The notes under the pieces were generated by a model, which was given only the letters and a program-made list of their open reading frames with translations, was not told where the DNA came from and did no database searches. Positions 20,856 to 28,738 of a DNA stretch of 64,000 bases are shown in pieces. The position numbers were made by a program, and so were the translations under genes. Positions within the stretch are counted from its first letter, which is position 1. Every line of letters starts with the position of its first letter. Source of the stretch: Lysobacter_K koreensis. Lineage in GTDB: Bacteria; Pseudomonadota; Gammaproteobacteria; Xanthomonadales; Xanthomonadaceae. Where the stretch lies: contig NZ_JBHTIH010000007.1 in assembly GCF_042677045.1 (NCBI RefSeq), positions 248,001 to 312,000 on the forward strand, read 5' to 3'.

Positions 20856-21398
20856 TCACCCCGAAAACCCGCCCGCGTCGAGGAACGCCTGTTCCTCCGC
20901 CGTGCTCTCCCGCCCCAGCGCCGCGTTGCGGTGCGGGAAACGGCCGAAGCGCTCGATGATGTCCAGGTGCAGCCGCGCCCACTGGTCGGCGTTGTCGCCG
21001 GGCAGGCCGGCGTGCAGCTGCAGCGAGCGGCGCTGGTCGGCCAGCTCCTCGGAATGCTCGAACGGCAGGTAGAAGAACACTCGCAACGACGCCTCGACCT
21101 CGCGGTCGAAGCCGGCGACGACCGCGCGCGCGGCGTAGTGGCGCGCCAGCGGGTCGGTGGCGTAGGCGTGCGCGTGGCCGCGAAACACGTTGCGCGGGAT
21201 CTGGTCGAGCAGGATCAGCAGCGCCAGCGCGCCGTGCGCGTCGTCCATCCAGTGCTCGCACTCGCGGCGCGCGGCGGCGTAGTGCGGCTGCAGGAAGCGC
21301 GACTCGCATTGGGTATCGAACGCCGCGTCGCGGGCGAACCAGTGCCCGGGCCCAGCCTGCCGCCAGAACTCGACGACATCGTGTGCGGTCACGTTCAC
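20856..21398 (-). CDS. DUF924 family protein
   Basis: About 180 residues with the full DUF924 pattern: VVEFWRQAGPGHWFARDAAFD, ALALLILLDQIPRNVFRG, VFFYLPFEHSEEL, and ERFGRFPHRNAALGRESTAEEQAFL. The family is a helical, TPR-like cytoplasmic protein of unknown biochemical role. Three GTG codons could start the protein; the strong GGAGG at 21409-21405 is 5 nt from the GTG at 21398 but overlaps the first one at 21404, so 21398 is chosen. Confidence 0.88.
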   Translation of the reverse strand: MNVTAHDVVEFWRQAGPGHWFARDAAFDTQCESRFLQPHYAAARRECEHWMDDAHGALALLILLDQIPRNVFRGHAHAYATDPLARHYAARAVVAGFDREVEASLRVFFYLPFEHSEELADQRRSLQLHAGLPGDNADQWARLHLDIIERFGRFPHRNAALGRESTAEEQAFLDAGGFSG

Positions 21399-21498
21399 GC
21401 TCACCTCCGTGTTGGGTCTTTGCGCCGACCGTAGCAGCCGCGGCGCGGGCGACGCGTCAATCGAAGGGCGACGCCGCGACGCGCGTCACATCTGCATC

Positions 21499-21554
21499 GG
21501 CGAGGCGGCTGTGCCCGCAGCACCTCAGTCGAACGGCGAGGCGGCTGTGCCCGC
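21499..21554. repeat. 20-bp direct repeat across a stop codon
   Basis: GGCGAGGCGGCTGTGCCCGC occurs at 21499-21518 and 21535-21554, period 36. The right copy encodes the last residues of the LprI-like gene on the minus strand, the left copy lies just after its stop, so the gene end has been locally duplicated. Confidence 0.8.
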
Positions 21555-22124
21555 CCAATCGACATCCTCGCCACCGAGCTGGGTTTCCAGCTCGGTGATC
21601 CACGCCGCGGTGATGCTCTCCAGGGTGACCGCGTGGATCAGCGGGCGGATCGAGCCGGACGAGTACGACTGCGCGATGAAGCGCGCGTAGCGTTCGCGGA
21701 AGCCCAGCCAGGCCTGGTGCGCGCCCTCGAACGTGGCCAGGCTGTCGCCGTCGAGCTGGCGCCGCAGGTGCGCGACCAGCCCGTCCAGGCGCGCGTCGAC
21801 GCGTTGGAACTCGGCGATCGCGGTCTGGTTCATGTCGTCGTGGCTGAGCGCCTCGACCCCGGTGTGGCGCGCGACTTCCTCGGCCTGGGTCACGTAGCGG
21901 TCGGCGATGCGCACCGCGGTCTCGGCCTTGCCGATCAGCCGGCTTTCGAAGCGGCGCAGCTCGTCGAGGCTGATGTTGGCGCCTTCCAGCCCCTGCTTGA
22001 GCGCGAGCAGCTGCTGGTGGCGCTCGATCGCCTCGCCCGTCTTGCGCCGCTCGACCTTGCGCTGGACGAAGTAGAACGCCCAGGTCAGCGCCGCGCCGGC
22101 GAGCAGATAGATGGCCTGTTCCAT
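21525..22124 (-). CDS. Membrane-anchored LprI/DUF1311-like protein
   Basis: 199 residues. An N-terminal helix (AIYLLAGAALTWAFYFVQRK) anchors it in the inner membrane with most of the chain on one side. A long helical region (about 35-110, RRKTGEAIERHQQLLALKQGL onward) follows. The C-terminal half has the DUF1311 pattern HQAWLGFRERYARFIAQSY..SGSIRPLIHAVTLESITAAWITELE, but without the cysteines normally present in lysozyme-inhibitor LprI proteins. An inhibitor role is therefore doubtful. No operon partner is evident. Confidence 0.7.
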   Translation of the reverse strand: MEQAIYLLAGAALTWAFYFVQRKVERRKTGEAIERHQQLLALKQGLEGANISLDELRRFESRLIGKAETAVRIADRYVTQAEEVARHTGVEALSHDDMNQTAIAEFQRVDARLDGLVAHLRRQLDGDSLATFEGAHQAWLGFRERYARFIAQSYSSGSIRPLIHAVTLESITAAWITELETQLGGEDVDWAGTAASPFD

Positions 22125-22308
22125 GACCGGTTTCCCCTCTATGTCTCTATGGGCGCCAGTGTGCCGCGCGGAGGTCTCAGGCGCTGCGATCCCGCGGCCG
22201 GGGGCGGCTTTTGCGGAGCGTAGAGCCTCTGGGGTCCAGCGCCGGACCCGTAGAGCTCCAGGCGTCGAGCCTTTGGGGTCCGACGGCGGACCTTTTAGCT
22301 CCGAGCGT

Positions 22309-22336
22309 GCTGGGTTGATGGAGCCAACCCAGCCTC
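22309..22336. repeat. GCTGGGTT...AACCCAGC palindrome, copy 1
   Basis: Hairpin with arms GCTGGGTTG and CAACCCAGC around about 8 nt. Related copies are at 42349-42423 and 47215-47246, each at a gene end. Confidence 0.75.
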
Positions 22337-22360
22337 CAGACTGTTGTCCCAGCTGTTGCC

Positions 22361-22393
22361 CGTCATCCCCGCGAAGGCGGGGATCCAGGGACG
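22361..22393. repeat. CCCCGCGAAGGCGGGG palindromic repeat
   Basis: Starts CGTCATCCCCGCGAAGGCGG and continues GGATCCAGGGACG. The same sequence, as two inverted copies, flanks the insert in the 5' end of the second amidohydrolase gene (26131-26321). Confidence 0.8.
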
Positions 22394-22687
22394 TTGCTGT
22401 TGCTGTTGTGTTGCTGTTGATCTGAAGCTCTTCGCCCTACCCGTGCCGTAGAGCTCGCCGAGCACCGGAGGGCAAAGGGGGAAAAGGCGCCCTTGTCTGA
22501 GCGAAGCGAGTTTGGGCGCCGTACCCTTTGCTCGAGGAGCGGAGGGGACCGGAGACAGCTTCATCGTCTCCGGCGAGCGTCCGGCGCAGGCGGTTTTGGT
22601 TACTTTTGCCAAGACAAAAGTGACTCGCGCGCGCAGCGTGCGAAAGCTCTTGATCTTGCTTGTCTACCGAGGCTGATCCACTCTCGT

Positions 22688-22720
22688 GATGGGTATCGCT
22701 TTCGCTCAACCCATCCTACG
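22688..22720 (-). repeat. Dispersed repeat, copy 2 (inverted relative to 20812)
   Basis: Reads GATGGGTATCGCTTTCGCTC and ends AACCCATCCTACG, the reverse complement of the 20812-20844 element with a few changes. Together they bracket the DUF924 and LprI-like genes in inverted orientation. Confidence 0.75.
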
Positions 22721-22832
22721 GCCCTGCGCCATATGAGTACTGTTGACTTGCGTGTCGAACCATCTCAATCCCGCACCGCACCCTACTTCCGGGTGTGTCC
22801 AGCGTCAGGTAACAGCATAAGGCGCCTCGCAC

Positions 22833-23639
22833 GTGAGACATCAGAAGCCTTGTATTTTTTGCGGGCGTCAAGGCAACAAGTCCAAGGAGCACTTCTACCC
22901 TGACTGGCTCGGAGATTTCATTGCCACTGACGGAGTTCATAACACCGCAACAACGCTTACTCAGCGGGGCTACTCGCCAAAAGTATTGACCGCAAGATCG
23001 CGACGACAAGGCCACCTAATTACAAAGAAGTTCCGGGTTGTTTGCGAGTCATGCAACAACGGTTGGATGAGCCAGATTGAGAGTGCTGTAAAGCCCATCC
23101 TTCTCGCTGGAATCCACGACGTGGAGCTAAGCCTTGACCGAGAGAAGCAGCGCGATCTCGCAAATTGGGTATGCCTGAAGGCAATGGTGTGTGAGCACTC
23201 CGATCCGAAGCTGGTGTCAACCCCATTCATAGATCGACATGCGTTCTATAACGATCGATTGATACCTGACTATTTCCGGCTTTACATCGGCGCGCACTCG
23301 ACTGGCTCGGTGACGTGGCTGTACAGGCACTCCGCGACGATCGCTTTCGGAAAAACGCCAAGCCCGACCCTCCTAGATGGCCTTCAGCGCAATGTGCAGA
23401 CAACAACATTCATTCTTGGCCGATTCCTTTTCCACGTGTTAGCAGCGAGGGTAGATGGATTCGTCTTGGACACCGACCTGACCTATCCCGGGCTAACGGG
23501 GCTATGGCCTGCAGCCGCCGACGAGATCAACACCAGTAAACTTCGGCTTCTTAATGCACCGCAACTTAGCCAAGTCATGATGTCATTCGAAGCCTATCTG
23601 GCACATCAGCGACCAACTTTCGTGGAGGCTGTCATCTAA
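22833..23639 (+). CDS. Hypothetical protein with HNH-like zinc finger (CxxC...EH..P...CxxCNxGWM)
   Basis: 268 residues at about 50 percent GC against about 70 in the surroundings, so probably acquired. Residues 7-25 read CIFCGRQGNKSKEHFYPDWL (Cys7, Cys10, His20, Pro23) and residues 71-80 read CESCNNGWMS (Cys71, Cys74, Asn75). This is the order of zinc ligands and catalytic-type His/Asn seen in small HNH nuclease-like domains. The rest has a helical middle (LSLDREKQRDLANWVCLKAMV) and a C-terminal beta-rich half with no motif I recognise. The start is GTG at 22833 with no strong ribosome site. Nuclease activity is possible but unproven; a non-catalytic zinc-binding role is equally possible. Confidence 0.65.
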   Translation: MRHQKPCIFCGRQGNKSKEHFYPDWLGDFIATDGVHNTATTLTQRGYSPKVLTARSRRQGHLITKKFRVVCESCNNGWMSQIESAVKPILLAGIHDVELSLDREKQRDLANWVCLKAMVCEHSDPKLVSTPFIDRHAFYNDRLIPDYFRLYIGAHSTGSVTWLYRHSATIAFGKTPSPTLLDGLQRNVQTTTFILGRFLFHVLAARVDGFVLDTDLTYPGLTGLWPAAADEINTSKLRLLNAPQLSQVMMSFEAYLAHQRPTFVEAVI

Positions 23640-23704
23640 CGGTTCGTTCAACCGAAGCCGCTTTTGATTTTCTTGCGGTGATGCGGATCACGCGACGGAA
23701 AACC

Positions 23705-24481
23705 TCACTCATCAAACCGCAAATGCCGCACCGACTTCCCACCCCGTCGGATCAACTTCAACGCCTCGATCCCGATCTGGATATGCCGGTCCACGAACTC
23801 GCTGCTGACGCGCAGGTCCGACGCCTCGGTCTTGATCCCCTCCGGGATCATGGGCTGGTCCGACACCAGCAATAGCGCCCCGCACGGGATGCGGTTGGCG
23901 AAGCCGGCGGCGAAGATCGTCGCCGTCTCCATGTCGATCGCCATGCAGCGCAGCTTGCGCAGGTACTCCTTGAACACCTCGTCGTGCTCCCAGACGCGGC
24001 GGTTGGTGGTGAACACCGTGCCGGTCCAGTAGTCGTGGCCGAGGTCGCGGATCATGGTCGAGACCGCGCGCTGCAGCGCGAACGCCGGTAGCGCCGGGAC
24101 TTCCGGCGGCATGTAGTCGTTGGAGGTGCCCTCGCCGCGGATCGCGGCGATCGGTAGGATCAGGTCGCCGAGCTGGTTCTTGCGCTTGAGGCCGCCGCAC
24201 TTGCCCAGGAACAGCACCGCGTTGGGCATGGTCGCGCTGAGCAGGTCCATCATCGTCGCCGCGTTCGGGCTGCCCATGCCGAAGTTGATCATGGTGATGC
24301 CGTCGCTGGTCGCGCTCGGCATCGGCCGGTCGAGGCCGACCACTTCGGCGCCGGTCAGGCGCGCGAACGTGTGCAGGTAGCCGCCGAAGTTGGTCAGCAG
24401 GATGTGTTCGCCGAACCGGTCGAGCGGCACCCCGGTGTAGCGCGGCAGCCAGTTGCCGACGATCTGTTCCTTGTCTTTCAT
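23705..24481 (-). CDS. AMP nucleosidase (short type)
   Basis: Hydrolyses AMP to adenine and ribose 5-phosphate. At 258 residues it is the short form (TIGR01721-like) that consists only of the nucleoside-phosphorylase-fold domain, about half the length of E. coli Amn. Visible segments are LTNFGGYLHTFARLTG, ITMINFGMGSPNAATMMDLL, FLGKCGGLKRKNQLGDLILP, the catalytic-site region CMAIDMETATIFAAGF, and VSDQPMIPEGIKT. Start ATG at 24481 has GGAT(C)GTGAG ahead of it, a weak site. It is divergent from the amidohydrolase gene at 24644. Confidence 0.88.
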   Translation of the reverse strand: MKDKEQIVGNWLPRYTGVPLDRFGEHILLTNFGGYLHTFARLTGAEVVGLDRPMPSATSDGITMINFGMGSPNAATMMDLLSATMPNAVLFLGKCGGLKRKNQLGDLILPIAAIRGEGTSNDYMPPEVPALPAFALQRAVSTMIRDLGHDYWTGTVFTTNRRVWEHDEVFKEYLRKLRCMAIDMETATIFAAGFANRIPCGALLLVSDQPMIPEGIKTEASDLRVSSEFVDRHIQIGIEALKLIRRGGKSVRHLRFDE

Positions 24482-24643
24482 CTCACGATCCTCCTGCGCG
24501 GGCGTTCGCCCCGTTCATCTTGTGTGTTTTGCGCATTGTGTCATCGCGCATGACCATCGTCAGGCTTGGCAGGGCGCGCCGGCGCGGGCTAGGGTGCCCG
24601 GGCTGCCGCCGCGTGGGCGTCGCGCCATCCCAGGGGACCCAAC

Positions 24644-26098
24644 ATGCTTCGATTTGCACCCGCCGCGCTGGCCGCGGCGTTGGCCACCGCGCTGTGCGGC
24701 GCCGCCGTGGCCGCGCCGGCCGAGACGTCGGATAAATCCGCCAAGCCGTCGCGCTTCATGCAGGACCCCTATGCGAGCACCTACCGCGCGATCGCCGCGC
24801 CGCCGGTGCTGATCCACAACGCCACGGTGCTGACCGGGACCGGCGAGCGCCTCGACGGCGCCGACGTGCTGCTACGCGATGGCAAGGTGGTCGCGGTCGG
24901 CACCGCGCTCGATGCGCCGGCCGATGCCACCCGCGTCGACGGCAGCGGCAAGTGGGTGACGCCGGGCATCATCGACGTGCACTCGCACCTGGGCGTGTAC
25001 CCCAGCCCCGGCGTCAGCGCGCACAGCGACGGCAACGAGGCCACCGGCGCGGTCACCGCGAACGTCTGGGCCGAGCACTCGGTGTGGCCGCAGGATCCGG
25101 GCTTCGCGAAAGCGCTCGCCGGCGGCATCACCTCGCTGCAGGTGCTGCCCGGTTCGGCCAACCTGGTCGGCGGCCGCGGCGTGACGCTCAAGAACGTGCC
25201 GGCCACGACCTACCAGGCGATGAAGTTCCCCGGCGCGCCGTGGGGCCTGAAGATGGCTTGCGGCGAGAACCCCAAGCGCGTCTACGGCCAGAAGGCCGGC
25301 CCGGCGACGCGCATGGGCAACGTCGCCGGTTACCGCGCGGCGTTCATCGACGCCAGCGAGTACCTGAAGAAAAACGGCAAGAAAGAGGAATCGACCAAGA
25401 AGCGCCGCTGGTGGCAGGGCGACACCGACGCGGTCGACAGCGAAAAGGACACCGGCGGCAAGCGCGACCTCAAGCTCGACACCCTGGCCGGCGCGATCAG
25501 CGGCGAGATCCAGGTGCACATCCACTGCTACCGCGCCGACGAGATGGCGACGATGCTCGACCTGGCCAAGGAATTCGGCTTCAAGGTCGCCGCGTTCCAC
25601 CACGGCGTGGAGGCGTACAAGCTCGCCGACCGGCTTGCCGCCGAGGGCGTGTGCGGCGCGCTGTGGGCCGACTGGTGGGGCTTCAAGATGGAGGCGTTCG
25701 ACGGCATCCAGGAGAACATCGCGATCGTCGACCGCCCCGCGAACAGCTGCGCGATCGTGCATTCGGATTCGCCCGAAGGCATCCAGCGCCTGAACCAGGA
25801 GGCGGCGAAGGTGATCGCGCACGCCAAGCTGGCCGGGATGGAGATCGCGCCGGAACGCGCGATCCGCTGGCTGACCCAGAACGCGGCCAAGTCGCTCGGC
25901 ATCGACGACCAGACCGGCACCCTGGAGGCCGGCAAGATGGCCGACGTGGTGCTCTGGAACGGCAACCCGTTCAGCGTGTACGCGAAGGCCGAGCAGGTCT
26001 ACGTCGACGGCGCGCGCGTGTACGACCGTGGCGATACGAGCCGGCAACCGAAATCGGATTTCATGCTCGGGCAGAGCGTGATCGGGGGTGCGCTGTGA
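24644..26098 (+). CDS. Exported amidohydrolase-family enzyme
   Basis: 484 residues with a Sec signal peptide (1-24, ending AAVAAPA). The amidohydrolase barrel has the metal pair in PGIIDVHSHLG, the bridging-His region GEIQVHIHCYRADEM, FHHGVEAYK and the C-terminal VHSDSPEG (catalytic Asp). It ends with GTLEAGKMADVVLWNGNPF, typical of imidazolonepropionase-like enzymes. A Lys/Arg-rich insert (YLKKNGKKEESTKKRRWWQG, about 244-263) interrupts the barrel. The substrate, probably a periplasmic cyclic amide or dipeptide, is unknown. Its stop overlaps a GTG that opens the reading frame of the partner gene (GTGA), so the two were built as an operon. Confidence 0.87.
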   Translation: MLRFAPAALAAALATALCGAAVAAPAETSDKSAKPSRFMQDPYASTYRAIAAPPVLIHNATVLTGTGERLDGADVLLRDGKVVAVGTALDAPADATRVDGSGKWVTPGIIDVHSHLGVYPSPGVSAHSDGNEATGAVTANVWAEHSVWPQDPGFAKALAGGITSLQVLPGSANLVGGRGVTLKNVPATTYQAMKFPGAPWGLKMACGENPKRVYGQKAGPATRMGNVAGYRAAFIDASEYLKKNGKKEESTKKRRWWQGDTDAVDSEKDTGGKRDLKLDTLAGAISGEIQVHIHCYRADEMATMLDLAKEFGFKVAAFHHGVEAYKLADRLAAEGVCGALWADWWGFKMEAFDGIQENIAIVDRPANSCAIVHSDSPEGIQRLNQEAAKVIAHAKLAGMEIAPERAIRWLTQNAAKSLGIDDQTGTLEAGKMADVVLWNGNPFSVYAKAEQVYVDGARVYDRGDTSRQPKSDFMLGQSVIGGAL

Positions 26099-26130
26099 GC
26101 CGGCGCGGGTTCGTCGCTATCGCTATTGCT

Positions 26131-26321
26131 CGTCATTCCCGCGAAGGCGGGCTCGCGCCTTACTTCGGCGGAGCCGAACATCCAGGGACTTTCGTGACGT
26201 CAACAACGACGAATGCAACAGCACCCCTCCCCAACCCTCCCCTGCGCTACGCGCAAGGGAGGGGACAACAGCAGGGGCAAGGGCAACGTCACTGGATCCC
26301 CGCCTTCGCGGGGATGACGGG
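26131..26321. repeat. Composite repeat inserted at the 5' end of the second amidohydrolase gene
   Basis: The left end reads CGTCATTCCCGCGAAGGCGG and the right end is the inverted form, CCCGCCTTCGCGGGGATGAC read toward 26321. Between them lies a copy of the C-rich palindrome family (CCCTCCCCTGCGCTACGCGC, facing a GCAAGGGAGGGG arm). The whole 190-nt unit has inverted ends like a MITE or a pair of opposed extragenic palindromes. It is in frame with the flanking coding sequence. Confidence 0.8.
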
Positions 26322-27684
26322 CAAGGGGGCGGTCGCCGCCACCTTGCTCGGCGCGGCGCTGGCCTTCGCGACGTTCGGCGCGAGCGCCCAAGACCTGCTG
26401 ATCCGCAACGCCACCGTGCACACCGCCGGCGCGCAGGGCAGCTTGCAGAACGCCGACGTGCTGGTCAGCGGCGGCAAGGTGCGCGCGGTCGGCACGGGCC
26501 TGGTGGCACCGGCGAATGCGCAGGTGGTCGACGCGCAGGGCCGGCCGCTGACGCCGACGCTGTTCGGCGGCATCACCCAGATCGGACTGGAGGAGGTCTC
26601 GGGCGAGAAGTCCACGGTCGACGAGACGCTCGCGCTCGGCGCCGAGCAGAAGGAAATGACGGTGCGGCCCGAGTTCGACGTGACCCTGGCCTACAACCCC
26701 GAGTCGATCCTGATCCCGGTCGCGCGCGTCGAGGGCATCGGCTGGACGCTGCTCGGCGCCGGCACCGCCAGCGGCGGCTCGATCGTCGCAGGACAAGGCG
26801 GCGCGGTGCGGCTGGACGGCGGCCCGGATCCGATCGGACCGCGGGTGCTGTTCGTGAAGCTCGGCGGCGATGCGTCGGGGCTGACCGGCAACTCGCGCGC
26901 GGCGCAGTGGATGATCCTCGACCAGCTGATCGACGAGGTGCGCGGGCGCATCCCGGCCGACGCCAACGCCGCGCTGCTGACCCCGGCCGGACGCGCGACG
27001 CTGGCGCGCTACATCGGCGGCGGTGGGCGCGTGGTGGTCTCGGTCAACCGCGCCGCCGACATCCGCCAGCTGCTGCGCTGGTCGGCGCGCCACCAGGTGC
27101 GCATTGCGATCGCCGGCGGCGCCGAGGCCTGGAAGCTGGCGCCGCAACTGGCGGCGGCCAAGGTGCCGGTGTTCGTCGATCCGTTGGCGAACCTGCCGGC
27201 CGACTTCGACGAACTCGGCGCGACCATGGAGAACGCCGCGCGGCTGCGCGCGGCCGGCGTGGCGGTGGCCTTCAGCCAGGCCGGCGATGGCTCGCACAAT
27301 GCGCGCAAGGTGCGCCAGCTGGCCGGCAACGCAGTCGCCGCGGGCCTGCCGTGGGCCGACGGACTGGCGGGCCTGACCACGGTGCCGGCCGAGGCGTTCG
27401 GCGTCGCCGGCGAACTCGGCCGCATCGCGCCGGGCCAGCGCGCCGACCTGGTGCTGTGGAGCGGCGATCCGCTCGAGGTCAATTCGGTCGCGTTGCAGGT
27501 GTGGCTCGACGGCCGCGCGATCACGATGCGCAGCCGCCAGACCGAACTGCGCGACCGCTACCTGCGCGGCGCGGTACCGGCCGAGCTGGGTGGGCTGCCG
27601 CGCGCGTATCCGGGTACGGATACACGGCAGGCATTCCCGGGCACGGACACCAGCCAGGCAACCCCGGCCGCGGACGCACGCTGA
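26314..27684 (+). CDS. Amidohydrolase-family protein lacking the metal HxH motif
   Basis: 456 residues from ATG 26314, giving a good signal peptide (GAVAATLLGAALAFATFGASAQD). The ATG lies inside the inserted repeat. The older start is probably GTG at 26095, which overlaps the upstream stop and remains in frame; from there the repeat adds a low-complexity 60-residue segment. The fold is that of its neighbour (LLIRNATVHTAGAQGSLQNADVLVSGGKVRAVG, and IAPGQRADLVLWSGDPLEV at the end). Where the neighbour has VDVHSHLG this protein has LFGGITQIGLEE, and the bridging His and final Asp segments are also altered. It may be a non-catalytic partner subunit. Confidence 0.8.
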   Translation: MTGKGAVAATLLGAALAFATFGASAQDLLIRNATVHTAGAQGSLQNADVLVSGGKVRAVGTGLVAPANAQVVDAQGRPLTPTLFGGITQIGLEEVSGEKSTVDETLALGAEQKEMTVRPEFDVTLAYNPESILIPVARVEGIGWTLLGAGTASGGSIVAGQGGAVRLDGGPDPIGPRVLFVKLGGDASGLTGNSRAAQWMILDQLIDEVRGRIPADANAALLTPAGRATLARYIGGGGRVVVSVNRAADIRQLLRWSARHQVRIAIAGGAEAWKLAPQLAAAKVPVFVDPLANLPADFDELGATMENAARLRAAGVAVAFSQAGDGSHNARKVRQLAGNAVAAGLPWADGLAGLTTVPAEAFGVAGELGRIAPGQRADLVLWSGDPLEVNSVALQVWLDGRAITMRSRQTELRDRYLRGAVPAELGGLPRAYPGTDTRQAFPGTDTSQATPAADAR

Positions 27685-27716
27685 GCGTCAGGCCGCATAC
27701 ACAGGTTCACGCGAAT

Positions 27717-27980
27717 ATGGAAAAGACCCAAGCAGACGCCATCGCTCATGCCGTCATGGAGCCGGATCTGCGCGTCCAGGAGGAGATTCGGCGCAAACGA
27801 GCGGCGGAGTCTGCGCAGCTTGCGCGCAAGCGCCGCGTCGCCTGGTTTTCGCTCGTCGGTGCCGGCGCCGGAGCTGCAGTCGCCTACTACGGCGGCTTTC
27901 GCTTTTCCCAGGGCGTGCTCTACGGCGGCCTGGCGGGTTCGGCGGTCGGCTGGTTGATCACGCGCCGGGCGATGGCCTGA
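27717..27980 (+). CDS. Small membrane protein of unknown function
   Basis: 87 residues. The N-terminal half is charged and helical (EEIRRKRAAESAQLARKRR), and the C-terminal half contains two short hydrophobic segments with glycine zippers (FSLVGAGAGAAVAYYGGF and GVLYGGLAGSAVGWLI). ATG at 27717 follows the amidohydrolase by 32 nt. I do not recognise the family. Glycine-rich hairpins of this kind occur in small inner-membrane proteins. Confidence 0.6.
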   Translation: MEKTQADAIAHAVMEPDLRVQEEIRRKRAAESAQLARKRRVAWFSLVGAGAGAAVAYYGGFRFSQGVLYGGLAGSAVGWLITRRAMA

Positions 27981-28032
27981 CAGTTCGTTCAAGCCGAAGC
28001 CACTTCGCGGCTCGGCTTGGTTCAGTCGATAT

Positions 28033-28058
28033 CGCCACGGCCCGTGCGGGCCGTGGCG
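28033..28058. terminator. Perfect 12-bp hairpin after the small membrane protein
   Basis: CGCCACGGCCCG pairs with CGGGCCGTGGCG around a TG loop, 53 nt after the preceding stop. It has no U-run, so it may be a Rho-assisted pause, an mRNA 3' end stabiliser or a lone palindromic repeat. Confidence 0.45.
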
Positions 28059-28226
28059 GCCGTATGCTGGCGCGGCGCCGGACGGACCGGCCTGAGCCAC
28101 GCCGATGATGTCCAGCTTCGCGCCAAGCGAAGCGGCGCGCCACGAAGGTACCGGAGGCTGAGTTTCGCCGTGTCGGCGGCGACTGACGGTCCGACCCCGA
28201 TCTCTTATTCCAACCCGGAGCAGCCC

Positions 28227-28631
28227 ATGACCATGCCCCCGATCGACCTCAACTGGCTGGCGGTGATCGCCGCGGCCGTCTCCGCGTTCGTGCTCGGCGG
28301 GCTGTGGTACGGGCCGCTGTTCAAGAACGCGTGGTGCCGCGAGGCCGGGATTGACCCGGCGTCGGCGCCGCCGCACCCGGCGCGGATCTTCGCGATCGCG
28401 TTCCTGTGCAGCCTGTTGTCGGCGTTGATCTTCGGCGTGTTCCTCGGGCCGAAGGCGAGCGCGGCCGACGGCTTCGGCGCTGGCTTCGTGGTCGGGCTGT
28501 TCTTCGTGGCGATGAGCTTCGGCATCAACTACGCGTTCGCGCAGCGCAGCCTCAAGCTGTGGATGATCGACAGCGGCTACCACATCGCGCAGTTCAGCCT
28601 GTACGGGTTGATCCTGGGGGCGTGGCACTGA
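28227..28631 (+). CDS. DUF1761 family membrane protein
   Basis: 134 residues with four hydrophobic segments: WLAVIAAAVSAFVLGGLWYGP, ARIFAIAFLCSLLSALIFGV, GAGFVVGLFFVAMSFGINYAF, and YHIAQFSLYGLILGAW. The first carries the GGLWYGPLF signature of DUF1761. Function unknown, inner membrane. ATG at 28227 has CCGGAGCAGCCC just upstream, a good ribosome site. Confidence 0.85.
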   Translation: MTMPPIDLNWLAVIAAAVSAFVLGGLWYGPLFKNAWCREAGIDPASAPPHPARIFAIAFLCSLLSALIFGVFLGPKASAADGFGAGFVVGLFFVAMSFGINYAFAQRSLKLWMIDSGYHIAQFSLYGLILGAWH

Positions 28632-28738
28632 CGCTCGTTGCGCGGCGCGCCGTCGAGTGGTGCGTCGATCTTGGTCGCTTGCAGTGGCACCCGTAGAAGG
28701 CGGTGACCCTTCCACCACCCTTTGGAACCGATTCGACC

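Larger units (their letters stand above)
22125..22832. other. 708-nt intergenic stretch made of dispersed repeats, no gene seen
   Basis: No credible coding region. It holds a GCTGGGTTGATGGAGCCAAC hairpin (22309-22336), a CGTCATCCCCGCGAAGGCGG palindrome (22361-22393), and a segment around 22590-22640 reading GGTTACTTTTGCCAAGACAA that resembles repeats common in xanthomonads. The inverted copy of the 33-nt repeat lies at 22688-22720. Short GGGGTCC/GGACC steps at 22228-22300 form further small hairpins. GC falls toward the right end, where the lower-GC gene begins. Confidence 0.75.

Noticed and set aside
22437..22903. Short frames across the repeat cluster upstream of the HNH-like gene
   Set aside because: They consist of translated dispersed repeats and lack start signals; the supported frame begins at 22833.
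24952..26094. Upstream extension of the second amidohydrolase frame through the first amidohydrolase gene
   Set aside because: It is an alternative frame of the first enzyme; its product is Arg/Gly-rich and has no amidohydrolase motif before 26095.
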